Origin: Petrosia ficiformis
Taxonomy: Eukaryota; Porifera; Demospongiae; Haplosclerida; Petrosiidae
Length of the DNA: 64,000 nucleotides
Direction: 5' to 3'
Assembly (NCBI GenBank): GCA_947044365.1
Contig: OX345643.1
Location: forward strand, 946,001 to 1,010,000
Numbering within the stretch: position 1 is the stretch's first letter; each line of letters starts with the position of its first letter. The translations under genes were made by a program, and so were the position numbers. Positions 37,401-48,279 of this stretch are shown piece by piece. A model generated the notes under the pieces. The model was not told where the DNA came from. It was given only the letters and a program-made list of their open reading frames with translations, and made no database searches.

Positions 37401-38023
37401 AACATGCATAATGTATTGATAATAGGTTTCGATGATAATCAATTTTATATTCCCACAGATGAACATGTAATTACTGAGAATAATCCATCTTATAATATAT
37501 TCAAAGTATCAGGTATAGAAACATGCATAATGTATTGATAATAAGTTTCGATGATAATCAATTTTATATTCCCACAGATGAACATGTAATTACTGAGAAT
37601 AATCCATCTTATAATATATACACAGTATCAGGTATAGAAACATGCATAATAAGTTTCGATGATAATCAATTTTACATTCCCACAGATGAACATGTAATTA
37701 CTGAGAATAATCCATCTTATAATATATTCAAAGTATCAGGTATAGAAACATGCATAATGTATTGATAATTAGTTTCAATGATAATCAATTTTTATATTCC
37801 CACAGATGAACATATAACTACTGATGATAACCCATCTTATAATATACACACAATATCAGGTATGCGTGCATTATTGTACTTCTAAGTTTAAACTATTTCA
37901 ATTCATTTTGCTATCATGATTAATACTACAGGTGAACATTTGGCTACTGATGATGATAATACATACACATATATACATGTTTCGGATGAACCTGATATCG
38001 AAGAAGAATATGATTATGTATAA
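34462..38023 (+). CDS. Gene H: two-domain type I receptor with seven NPSY tail units
   Basis: Exons 34462-34516, 34626-35138, 35196-35669, 35723-35896, 36166-36210, 36440-36586, 37128-37172, 37227-37280, 37340-37393, 37459-37512, 37578-37631, 37686-37739, 37806-37859, 37932-38023; 622 residues. Signal MNGHVLFVWVCISDLIVL; ectodomains 19-189 and 190-347; stalk 348-405 (TTEPTSSIMSS) and 406-420 (SETQEG); TM exon 421-469 with a less hydrophobic SSN inside the usual segment. The tail has seven NPSYN cassettes, four ending IYTVSG, two IFKVSG and the last IHTISG, then YTYIHVSDEP and a C-terminal EYDYV. The region 36590-37127 holds dead cassettes (one inverted, one without an acceptor, two with stops) that I excluded. 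Confidence 0.85.
36641..36707 (-). pseudogene. Inverted NPAY tail cassette in gene H
   Basis: The minus strand reads CTACAGATGAACATG, then GATGCCAATCCAGCTTATCA, matching the first tail exon of gene F (26531-26597) including its polypyrimidine tract and acceptor. The flanks outside this 67 nt (GGCAGTATTAAGTATGAATA) remain in normal orientation. A small inversion has removed the exon from the H transcript. Confidence 0.75.
36833..37070 (+). pseudogene. Three decayed tail cassettes in gene H
   Basis: At 36833-36860 the second half of a cassette (CCATCTTATAATATACAT) remains without an acceptor. At 36919-36980 an intact acceptor leads into DEHVTANDN but then loses the NPSY core and meets a stop. 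At 37018-37070 a full NVTPSYNIHTVSG unit keeps its donor, but the acceptor CACAG has become CACAA. Confidence 0.65.
37085..37800 (+). repeat. Tandem exon-intron array in the H tail
   Basis: Six to seven copies of a 99-120 nt unit made of one intron (with TTTCGATGATAATCAATTTT) and one NPSYN exon. Units ending YTVSG and FKVSG alternate at the 3' side (37340-37512 and 37578-37739), so the last expansion was of a two-exon block of about 230 nt. Confidence 0.85.
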
Positions 38024-38618
38024 AACATTGAATAACACTTCCATGATTACTGTACCTACACTTTGTTTCATTATAATGTATATATATACTAGCTATCATT
38101 TTATTTCCTTATATGCATGTTTTGCCAGAGCCTGGGTATTTGTAACAGTATATAATAGGAGAATGCTGTCTGTCAACAAATGTAGTGTTTAATAAATAAT
38201 AATAAATTTTAAAGTGTCAACTAAAAGATGTTCCGGTTATAAATTGATTAAGCCATAATTATGTGTAATTAACCAATTAGTGGTAGTAGATTTTAGTTGT
38301 ATTATATAGTATTATATAACTAAATGTGTTATGATACATAAACAAACAAACCACACAGTCACATACACAGTATTACATAATTATACACATAATTATATAG
38401 CAATATAGTTCCATAATGTGGTTAATTATATTGTTAACAATATTGTGTCCACTCTCACCTTTATGCCAAAGATGGAAATGGGGTATTATAACTTATGTTA
38501 ACCTTTCCTCTTATAAAGTCAAGTATTGATGGCTGTACATCAGAGTATAGTAATTACTATAACTGCATCGTGTGTATATGCTAAAAGGCTTCTCACTGAC
38601 TCTTCTTTTAGTCCAGCG
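38024..38618 (+). promoter_or_regulatory. Gene I 5' flank, copy of the gene H promoter
   Basis: From about 38220 onward it follows 34080-34461 almost base for base, including TGGTTAATTATATTGTTAAC, the CTTATAAAGTCAAGTATTGA block (TATA at 38512) and TCTCACTGACTCTTCTTTTA just before the start codon. Nothing coding seen. Confidence 0.6.
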
Positions 38619-41600
38619 ATGAATGGTCATGTATTGTTTGTCTGGGTTTGTATCAGTGATCTGATTGTATCAGGTTAGTTTGTATAGTATATAAATACAT
38701 TGTGTAATTCCAAAGACATATCACAATCCAATATAATTATTTTTTAATATTATGTAGTATATAATTATATAAATTCATTATTCTAGGAGAATCATGTACT
38801 AAAGGATTCATGGATTATGATTTACTGGTACAAAAAGCTGAACAAATAGATGGAGATGGTAATCTTCATGATCAGTTAGGAGGTGGCAGGATTTGGATAA
38901 TGCCTAGTCTGGAGTTCAATTGTTCTGGAACTATTACTGGTTTTCTCTTAGGTGTGGATGTTAGGACTGCAACTAATCAGAGACACAAATATCCTACTAT
39001 CTGGTTGTGGAATAAAACTAATAAAACAGATACTTATATACCTGATAAGTCAGTACAAGTTTTACTTGGTCCATCTAATTTCAGCACTGAAGGAGTTTTT
39101 CAATTCACTTTATCAACTCCTCTTCAATTCACTGGTAATCAAGTGTTAGGAATATATCAGCCAGATGATGATGATAGTGTAGTTAGACTTTATAATCAGG
39201 AATATAATGGTCAAGATATTTATGAAACTGATTCCAATAGCTATGGGTATACACTTGATGATCAAGAAAGTAATAGGAGAACTCTCATTCATCCAGAATC
39301 AAGTGCGTTATATTATATATAGATAATTATTTATGATTGATTTGTTTAATATAAATTATATACTCTTCCATTTAGATTCTCCTCAGTGTATCAGTGGATT
39401 CATATCTTCAAATGAAATCAAAATACAAGCAAGAGAAATTACATGTGTGATAGATTACTACCTCGAAAGATACTTTCCAGATATTGGTTTCACGTGTAAT
39501 GGTAATATCACACATATAATAATTGGAGCGGAAGAAGATGGTGGAAATGAATTATCACAAATTTTTCTCTGGAGATTATCAGATGGAGGAGAATATGAAC
39601 AGACAGGATCATCCTATTCACTTGTATATAATGATGCTAATGATCCTTCAACTACTAACCTAAGGTGGTATAATCTGTCTCAACCAATACAAGTTCAAAA
39701 TGGAGATGTATTAGGTATATATCAACCACGTCAGGATGACAATGATATGAGATTATACTACCAGGAGAACAGTGGACCACCGAATTATAACAGGAATGGG
39801 AATGTCAATAATCAAAACAATTATCCTCTTGTCTCTGTAATATTTAGTAAGTATTTATGTGAAACATTAAACAATCATGTAATTTTTTGAACAATATCCA
39901 GAAGCAACCGCTATCAGTTTCAGTACAATGAGTTCTACAACTGAACCTACTAGTTCTATCATGAGTTCTACATTTGATTCTACAAGCACCATTATCAGTT
40001 CTACATATACTATCACAAACTTGATATCTAGTGTCTCTGTAAACTCTTCTACTTTTGCTGTATACATCTCTTCAACTGGAGCTAGTAAGTATCCACTTCC
40101 TGAGACTGATTATGTATTCTACATCACTATAATTAAATCACTACATGTACGTACTAAAAGAAGCTTGAGTTAAGTATGCCATAGCATGATTTGCAGCTAC
40201 ATAATCTAGGCATATGTATTTGTATACTATCAGTTGTATTGAGTACAGTTTGAATTGAAACAAGTATTTTCTGTTGTCTATTATTACTTTCATTAAAGTG
40301 CTGAAAATAATTTCACAAAAATCTTTATTATTATTTCATCATTGACATAATCTCAATCGTATACATATATATGCAATATTACAAATATCATTGCTTCACC
40401 TACACATAGATCAGGAATAATATTCTAAGTCATCTGCATGCATTTATTACTATTCTTTTATATACATAATTATTATATAGATCTATATAATATTTATTTC
40501 CTCAGTTTCATCCACTAGTCTTCCTTTAAGTTCTAAACTTGACAGTGTGCATTTGATGACGAGTTCTACTTCCTATACTGTGAACTCTACTTCTGAAACA
40601 CTTGATGGTATGGCCTTTGTGTTTTGATGAATTACATTCTCACTTGCCTATGAGTATCATTCAGTTATCTTGTAATCATGATCTTGCTATCTTATAAACC
40701 AACTATACTATGGTTTATGCAGGATTGTCATGCATACACACACATAGCAATGAAGTTAGTGTGTATCATTTCTTGATACTTATTAATAGGGGTTAGTAGT
40801 GGCTGAGTAAGGTTAGGCACTCAGATTACTACTGAGGTTATTCAACACTGAGCAGGGACATTAAGCTCATATCCCAAAATTGGCCTATATATACACATAT
40901 ATCAGTGTTGATTGAGGACTCCCAGGTGGACCAGCAAAAGCTGAAAATTGAAAAAAAGAAATCATTTACACAGAATACGCTAAGCACAAAACAGTGCTTC
41001 TAGTACATTGGTACATGAAAATTTTCCACAATAAACTATAGTTTTTTTTGTAGGATATATTTTTCACACTTGATGCAATATTAATGTATGGATGTACATT
41101 CATATAATCATATTTGATTAATCATTATAAAGGATTTCCAGTACAGTTGAAATTAATAGTTGGATTAGTTGGATCTGTTCTTCTCCTGGTGTCCATTATT
41201 ATTGTACTGATGATAATAATACTAGCGAAGCATAGAAAGAAAACCATACATATGAGCTCCATCAATGAAGGTATATATTATGCATGTATATAAAATTGCA
41301 CATGGAGAAACATTAATTTGTATAATAAACAGTAGCATTTTAGAATATGCAGGAACATACATATATATATATATATATAATTATTATGTAAGTTCAGACA
41401 CAAGTAATGAATTAATATGCTTAATTGAATATCATGAATATGGCATGAGTTGATGGACGTAGACATAGTAAGAATATAAAGCCATGCAACCACTTATCAT
41501 CCTACATAGAAACCTTAATAATCACTGCATCCACAATGACCTGATGAATTGATTAGGGTTGCACTTATACTAGAATAGGGATCTGAATAGGCACCTATAT

Positions 41601-43832
41601 TGAAGATATAGTCAGGGTATTAGTATTGCCTATACATTGCCTATACAGCTTACACAATATTTTTCAGGCTTTGCAGATTACATTATTGTGTAACTTCATA
41701 TACTTTCGGCTGAATGTAAAGCACACGAACATTACAATAATTAACACAGTACCATGTGTAATAAGTAGATAGATAAATACAACTATATATTTCACGCAGA
41801 CAGTATCAGATTGGATTTGCATTTAGGCCATTTGGGTTATGAAATATAGGCATATAGGCAAATTGCTTTATAGTGTTATATCATTCTATTTAATTTATCA
41901 GACCCAATCCTTTGATGTTTCTACATGTATACCAGCCCTCTTGGGGTACTATGCAACTAGAAACATCTTCAACCTCTTGGCAGGCCTGATATATCAAATT
42001 GAGATCTGCCAACCAACCTTACTATAAATATTCAATATATTATAATATATATATATTTATATAATATATTATAATAATAATTTTCAACTATAGCTCTATT
42101 ATGTAATTTAACAAGTCACTGGAAAGCTAAAAGGAAATAGATTCATGTTATAATTACCCCGTTAACAATGATTATATAATTTCTCACAGATGAGTATTAA
42201 TGATACTTCATCATTATAACTATGTTAAGATATAATATAGTATACACACAGTATCAAGTATATAGACATTATTCATATTTAGTTTCATTGTGATCATTTC
42301 TTAATATAACAGATGAAGTTGATGAACATACAGTACAGGTCAGATGCAACTTAAGCCACACTCGCGTGCTACTCGTACTGCACACCCGAGCGCGATCAAG
42401 AGTACACGTGAGTGCACAAAATGTAGCAACTCGCGAGTGTGGCTTAAGTTGCATCTGACTTGTACTGTACATATAATTATGATTATTCATTCAACATTGC
42501 ATCAGGTATAGACAAGATATAGATATCATTATAATTTGACACATCAACTCGAAAATATATAACAATATCAACTATTAACCTCGCAGATAAACATGTTACT
42601 ATAGCTGTTACTCCTTCATACAATGTCCATACAGTGTCAGGTATAGACAATGTGTAATTATAATTACTAATATTTATGTAACCATTGAACAAAATTTAAT
42701 CTCACAGATGAACATATCACTACTGCTGTTAATCTTTCCTACAATATGCATATAGTATCAGGTATAGACAATGTATGATTGTAGCTAATAACAATTATGC
42801 AATTCCAATGTTAATTTCACAGGGGATAATGTAACTACAGTTGATAATCCATCCTATAATATGGACATTCTATCAGGTATATACAAGATATAAATATCAT
42901 TATAATTTGACACATCACCATGATATATTACAAGATCATTCATTAACTTCACAGATGACCATGTTACTACTGGAGATAATCCTTCGTACAATATACACAC
43001 AGTATCAGGTATAGACAATGTACAATTGTAACTACTAACAATTATGTAACTCTCACAGATGAACATATTACTACTGCTGTTAATCCTTCGTACAATATAC
43101 ATACAGTATCAGGTATAGACAATGTACAATTGTAACTACTAACAATTATGTAACTCTCACAGATGAACATATTACTACTGCTGTTAATCCTTCGTACAAT
43201 ATACATACAGTATCAGGTATAGACAATGTACAATTGTAACTACTAACAATTATGTAACTCTCACAGATGAACATATTACTACTGCTGTTAATCCTTCATA
43301 CAATATACATACAGTATCAGGTATAGACAATGTACAATTGTAACTACTAACAATTATGTAACTCTCACAGATGAACATATTACTACTGCTGTTAATCTTT
43401 CTTACAATATGCATACAGTATCAGGTATAGACAATGTATAGACATAGTTTAATTTGTATTCCTATGTTATGCATACTGTGTCAAGATATAAATATTAATT
43501 CTTAATCTCATAGATGAACATGTGATCATTTATGACAATCCTTCCTATAATATACACACAGTATCAGGTATGAACAATGTATATATTACTAACAATTATG
43601 TAACTGAAATTTCATTCTCACAGGAGGACATGTGACTACTGATGCTAATCCAGCCTATAATATATCAGGTATAGAATATTGTAATTATAAGTTCTATTGA
43701 TGTTTGATTCAACTTAAATTATACATCATGATTATTACAGGTGAACAATTGACTGATGATGATAATACAATCTCATATGTATTTGGTTTGAATGAACTTG
43801 TTGTTGAAGAAGAGTATGATTATGTATACTGA
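38619..43832 (+). CDS. Gene I: two-domain type I receptor with ten tail units
   Basis: Exons 38619-38673, 38787-39302, 39376-39846, 39902-40084, 40506-40607, 41133-41270, 42587-42640, 42708-42761, 42823-42876, 42955-43008, 43059-43112, 43163-43216, 43267-43320, 43371-43424, 43514-43567, 43624-43668, 43741-43832; 695 residues. Signal and ectodomains (19-190, 191-347) are closest to H. Two stalk exons (348-442). The TM exon (443-488) is more diverged (KLIVGLVGSVLLLVSIII). Ten tail cassettes follow, seven with NPxY and three altered (TPSY, NLSY, NLSY). The final exon is also diverged (ISYVFGLNEL instead of YSYVHVLDEP) and ends EYDYVY. Two further cassettes at 42190 and 42313 are dead, the second split by a foldback element. 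Confidence 0.85.
41562..41880. repeat. Second copy of the 29970-30322 TIR element, inverted
   Basis: Begins AGGGTTGCACTTATACTAG and carries GGGATCTGAATAGGCACC, TACAGCTTACACAATATTTT and a decayed far end (GGCATATAGGCAAATTGC, TATAGTGTT). It lies in the intron after the TM exon of gene I. Confidence 0.6.
42313..42508 (+). pseudogene. Tail cassette of gene I disrupted by a foldback insertion
   Basis: A normal acceptor (TATAACAG) leads into D-E-V-D-E-H, then a foldback element (42331-42468) intervenes, and the end of the cassette (DYSFNIASG with a normal donor) resumes behind it. Reading through hits a TGA inside the element, so the exon must be skipped, which phase 1 borders allow. The exon at 42190 (DEY-stop) just upstream is also dead. 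Confidence 0.65.
42331..42468. repeat. 138-nt foldback MITE
   Basis: Arms GTCAGATGCAACTTAAGCC and GGCTTAAGTTGCATCTGAC are reverse complements extending about 35 nt, with a GC-rich loop containing CGCG, CCGAGCGCG and GTACACGTG. Its composition is unlike the surrounding DNA. Confidence 0.8.
43009..43424 (+). repeat. Four-copy 104-nt exon-intron tandem array in the I tail
   Basis: Four units, each a 50-nt intron (with ATTGTAACTACTAACAATTA) plus a 54-nt exon, follow one another with almost no differences. The first three encode VNPSYNIHTVSG, the last VNLSYNMHTVSG. Confidence 0.9.
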
Positions 43833-44469
43833 ATAAGACTTTAGTTTTCCATCATTACTCTACTTACACTTTGTTTCATTGTAGTGCAGTAACTATCATC
43901 TTATTTATTTTGTTAATGTGATTTGTACATCAATTGTTATATTCATGTTTGTCTCTGTATGTATGTATGACATGTAGTTATAATGACCTTATAATTATGT
44001 AATGTTGAATGTTTCAAGGTAGTTTATATGGCATGCACGTGCATAGTAGTTATGATTATTTGTGACCTTTATTGTACACAATTCACATTTCCCTCAGAAG
44101 AAAAAAACCAATAAAAGATTTTGTCCAATGCATGAAAAATAACAAGCAAACTATGTATTTGTATGGTTATTATATAGCACTCTCCCTGAATAAACTTACA
44201 AACTTAATCCAAACATAAACAAACATAAAATATGTTATAGTACACTAATAATATAATGTATTGATATAATGCATTGGAATGTTCTAAATAAGCTAGAAAA
44301 ATACTTAATGGTGGTCTGATCTTCATAGACAATGGTCTGATATGATCAACCACTCCTATCTGCTACAGTATAGCATCATACAAAGCTGGCATCATGTGAT
44401 ATGATACGTCAGTCACATATATTCACAGACCACCTGTGATCAGCTTTTTGTACGACTGATTCGTACACA
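43833..44469. other. Intergenic region between genes I and J
   Basis: AT-rich, no coding signal. A sequence just before gene J (GATACGTCAGTCACATATAT) resembles a CRE-type half site (ACGTCA), but this is weak evidence. No TATA box at a convincing distance. Confidence 0.5.
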
Positions 44470-46323
44470 ATGTTTTATGTGAAGCAATGGATTCAACACG
44501 GACTGTTATCAGTGGTCATATTGCTAACTCTACTACTGAATCTCATCACTGCATACTCAACATGTAATGTTAGACCCGATCCCTTCAATCAAACAACCAG
44601 TGGGAAAGCTCTTGGCATTACCTTCTATATTGATCTCAATAATCCGTTTACTTGTTATGGTATCATTAAGCAATGGAGATTATGTTATAAGAGTAGTCCA
44701 GGTGCAATATCAGACACCATAAACATAGGCGTCTATCAAGCTGATGGAAATAGTTACGTCAAAAAGGGCTCCAATTCCATTAGTTTACAGTTACAAGACA
44801 AGGATTGTCTTTATATAAATGCCGATCCAGAATTAGTGGTACAAGAAGGATATGTAGTTGCATTCTATGCGACTTTAGTTTACATTAAGTTTTTTGATGA
44901 CGAAGAAAATGGTTATCTATATAAATCTGTAGCATTTCCAAAGTCAATCTCTCAAGGGGTTCTGATTAAGACAACACATCCTTATGCACCAAAATTACAA
45001 GCATATATTGAGACAGTAAGCACCACCACAACTACCTCAACTTCTTCAACTACTACCAGCAACACTTTAATAGTGAATACTATCAGCTCAATAACAATTC
45101 AATCTTCCCCACAATCATTCTCACCAACGCCCTTCACAACAATTTCACCATCACCTACACCATTTCCATCATCAAATAGCAACTCTGGAATACCTCCACC
45201 AGATCTTGAACCCAACCAATGCTTCCTTGGAGTGAACGAAGCTTTTGTATCCTTTTTCAAGCAAAACTCCTCGTTGTTTCTGAATCATCTCCAACCAGCT
45301 CAATGTGATGGTAGGCTAGTTAGATGGGAATTTTGTCACAAGTACATAGAAACCTTGTCTCAGATACGATTAGGGGTATGGCGTCCATTAATTGAAAGTG
45401 AATCATTTTTACCTATAGGAGAAAATGAAATATTTATTGGACCAAGAAACATAACACACTCTAAAGAGCTTCTGGTGTGTAGAGTAATTGATGCTAACAT
45501 TACAAACCCAGTGAGGGTAGGAGATCTCATTGGATTTATTACTTCTGAAATTTTCATGGCATTCGCTGATGAGAAAAACAATGTGGTAAAAGGAGATGTA
45601 GATGAAACACCAGAGGTAGGCAATGCTCAAACATTTCCATTACTAAGAGGGATTATTGGTAAGTTTTTATAAGCATGCAATAAAATTCACAGTTTATTGA
45701 ACAATTGTCGGCATAAGCTTTGTTTTTTTTTTCGTACAGACCTGAGTCTGGAAGTAAATAACAAATTATTAGAATTACATATCTCTTTTTAGATGTGTCA
45801 CCTTCTATTAGCCAGTCACCTTTGCCTTCTCCAAATCCTTCTGTCACATTACAATTCTTCTCTCCCTCTCCAACAATCACTTCTAATTCTCGTGGAGATA
45901 ATAGCACAGTCATAACAGTAGTAGGCAGTATAGTTGGTGTGTTGGCAATTGCACTAATTGTAATACTGCTTACTGTAAGTTTCATAGCAGTAAGACTACA
46001 CTGTAGCTATAGATTTAGGACTCCTCGATTACATCAAAGAAGTGAGTATAATGAATTTTTAGATTTTAAAAAATAATTAATCTCCTTTTGATATTGTAGA
46101 TGATATGATTTATAATGTGAATTACACTCCAACAAATATTAATGAAGGTAAAACCTAATTTTGTAATTAATAACACAATCACAGTGCTATTTTATTCTCA
46201 GTTATTATCGGTAACCAGAAAGAATCACTGGGATTAAAGAATAATCCATCATATGCCACAAATGACTTGGGCAAACCTCCAGACGTGGGAGACATAAGTG
46301 ACCATACCTATGAAAGCATCTAA
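44470..46323 (+). CDS. Gene J: divergent two-domain receptor with HTYESI tail
   Basis: Exons 44470-45658, 45793-46041, 46100-46147, 46202-46323; 535 residues. One large exon encodes the signal peptide (LLSVVILLTLLLNLITAYS), a first Cys-containing domain (to about residue 180), a Thr/Ser/Pro linker and a second domain (about 255-396). Both domains show a pattern like the cluster ectodomains: C-Y/D-G-x-I/L-x-x-W (FTCYGIIKQWRLC, AQCDGRLVRWEFC), then IGVYQ or LGVWRP, then a V-x-x-G-(Y/D) strand. Exon 2 has a Pro/Ser stalk and a TM segment (VVGSIVGVLAIALIVILL) of its own type. The tail contains MIYNVNY, NNPSYA and the C-terminus DHTYESI. An alternative acceptor at 45740 leads to a stop, so 45793 was chosen. 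Codon use and GC are higher than in the tandem cluster. Confidence 0.85.
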
Positions 46324-46653
46324 CTATTTGTTGTATTCACTAAAATTAATATTATTAATACATTTAAAAATCCCTAGCATGGTTGCTATGTTGCTTAATA
46401 CTTATACTCAGTTTACTGTATAATACTGTTTATTGCATATGCGTTCAGATAATACTTGATCGTTTGATTGTAATGTTGACTTTTTACTATATATACTGAA
46501 AGAATGATAAATTTGCGTTTTTGATTTCATAGATGTATTAAGATGACAATCATTACTTTCTGAAAGTAACTGATATTTGTATATGTGCATGTATGTATGG
46601 ATAACATTAGTGATGAAGAAGGCAATTATTTATAACCATAATTATATATCAGT
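46324..46653. other. Tail-to-tail spacer between genes J and L
   Basis: 330 nt of AT-rich DNA between the stop codons of two convergent genes; it should hold both poly(A) sites. No other structure noticed. Confidence 0.6.
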
Positions 46654-48244
46654 TTACAGATTGTTCTGAACATAGGTATATGCATTATCATTATCCTCAG
46701 CAGTCGTATGTTCACCTGTGAGATAAAAAAACTCAATCATTTTTTAGATATTTCGTATATATACATTATATCACGTGGACCTGATGTGAATATATTATAA
46801 GATGGATTGTCATGAAAACTCATGTGTTTGTCTGTGAGAAGTTATAATATTATTTTTCAAACAATAGTTTTCTGATTATCTCATATATAGGCCAAACTGA
46901 AAATAAATGTTATAGGTATTTCTTTGTCTGTTCCACACATAGTCTCAATACAAGTTACACAGACTACTTTTATCAATACCTGTTACTGAATGTAATTGAT
47001 AGGCTGGATTAGCAGTGGTGATCACATGATCACTTTTGAAATTAGATTGCTGTTTCAGCGATACTAAAAATGATAGTATTAATTCATTCTTTGTAGTTTG
47101 TAATAATTAGTACCTGTAGTTGTAGAATTCATATTTGTGGTTCTCCTCCTATTTTTTATCAGTAGTAGTATTATGAGTATAGTAGTAAATAAAAGAATAA
47201 AAAAGACAAGAAGACCGGCTCCAACTGCTATGAATTCCAATTGTACTGGATCTGGAGATATATATATATGTATTAGTTAAAGCACCGGTGCGAGTGTTGT
47301 ATGGAAAATATAGCACGAGGGGTGGGGTCGAGAAGCTCATAAAGCACGAGGCGCTAGGCGTAGCCGAGTGCTTTAATTTATGAGGCTTCGAGACCCCACC
47401 CCCAGTGCTATATTTTCCAAGACAACACGAGCGAAACCGGTGCTTTAACTGGTTTATAGTACAGTATTAGTACTTCGGATTAATACAATGGAGAAGAAGA
47501 ATGACGTACTTAGCGTTCTTGCACTAAACCCGAGGTAAGCGCGTTGTTTTCTAGTGTTATAAACAACATCCGGAAAATATGGAACAGGATGTGGTCAAAA
47601 AAGTGTGCTATATGGAAAATATAGAACAGTCGGTACCTTTGATGTTAGGCGTCAAAGTGCTATAAATATATAATATAATTATATATATATATAATTATAT
47701 ATATATAATATATATATATATAGTATGCTACCATGGCAACCGTTTGATGTGGTTAGGTCTTATATTTTGTATATAGACCCGGGTGTGAATCTTTAATCCA
47801 CCAGCATACTATATATTGTATATAGTACACTTACAATTCTTATATACCACAATATAAACCCTTGGTTTAGTGCCTTCGGATGTGATATAGCCCTCGCAAG
47901 CTCGGGCTATATCACATCCTCAGACACTAAACCTCGGGTCTATATTTTAACTGTAAGTGTACTATATAATATACATATATACATTGGTATATTTACAAAT
48001 TAGGAAGTCACAAAAGAAATATACCGCATGTAAGATCATATAATTGAACTTATAAGTACATAATTATATTATATTGCACTTGCTTTGATATACATGTTAA
48101 ATGCTGTGAACAATATTATACCTTCTCTTGTTTCAATTGTAGAACTAATGGTGATGTTTAGAGAACTTACCAAATCAACTTAACTGTGTAGTCAACGCAT
48201 AATTATATTGCATGTGGGGTATAATGTGATTTCCTCATTTGTAA

Positions 48245-48279
<35 letters not shown>

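Noticed and set aside
37085..37800. Regular direct repeats that could look like a CRISPR array
   Set aside because: The units are exon plus intron with GT-AG borders and coding constraint, lengths vary from 99 to 120 nt, spacers are not unique, and the context is an animal genome.
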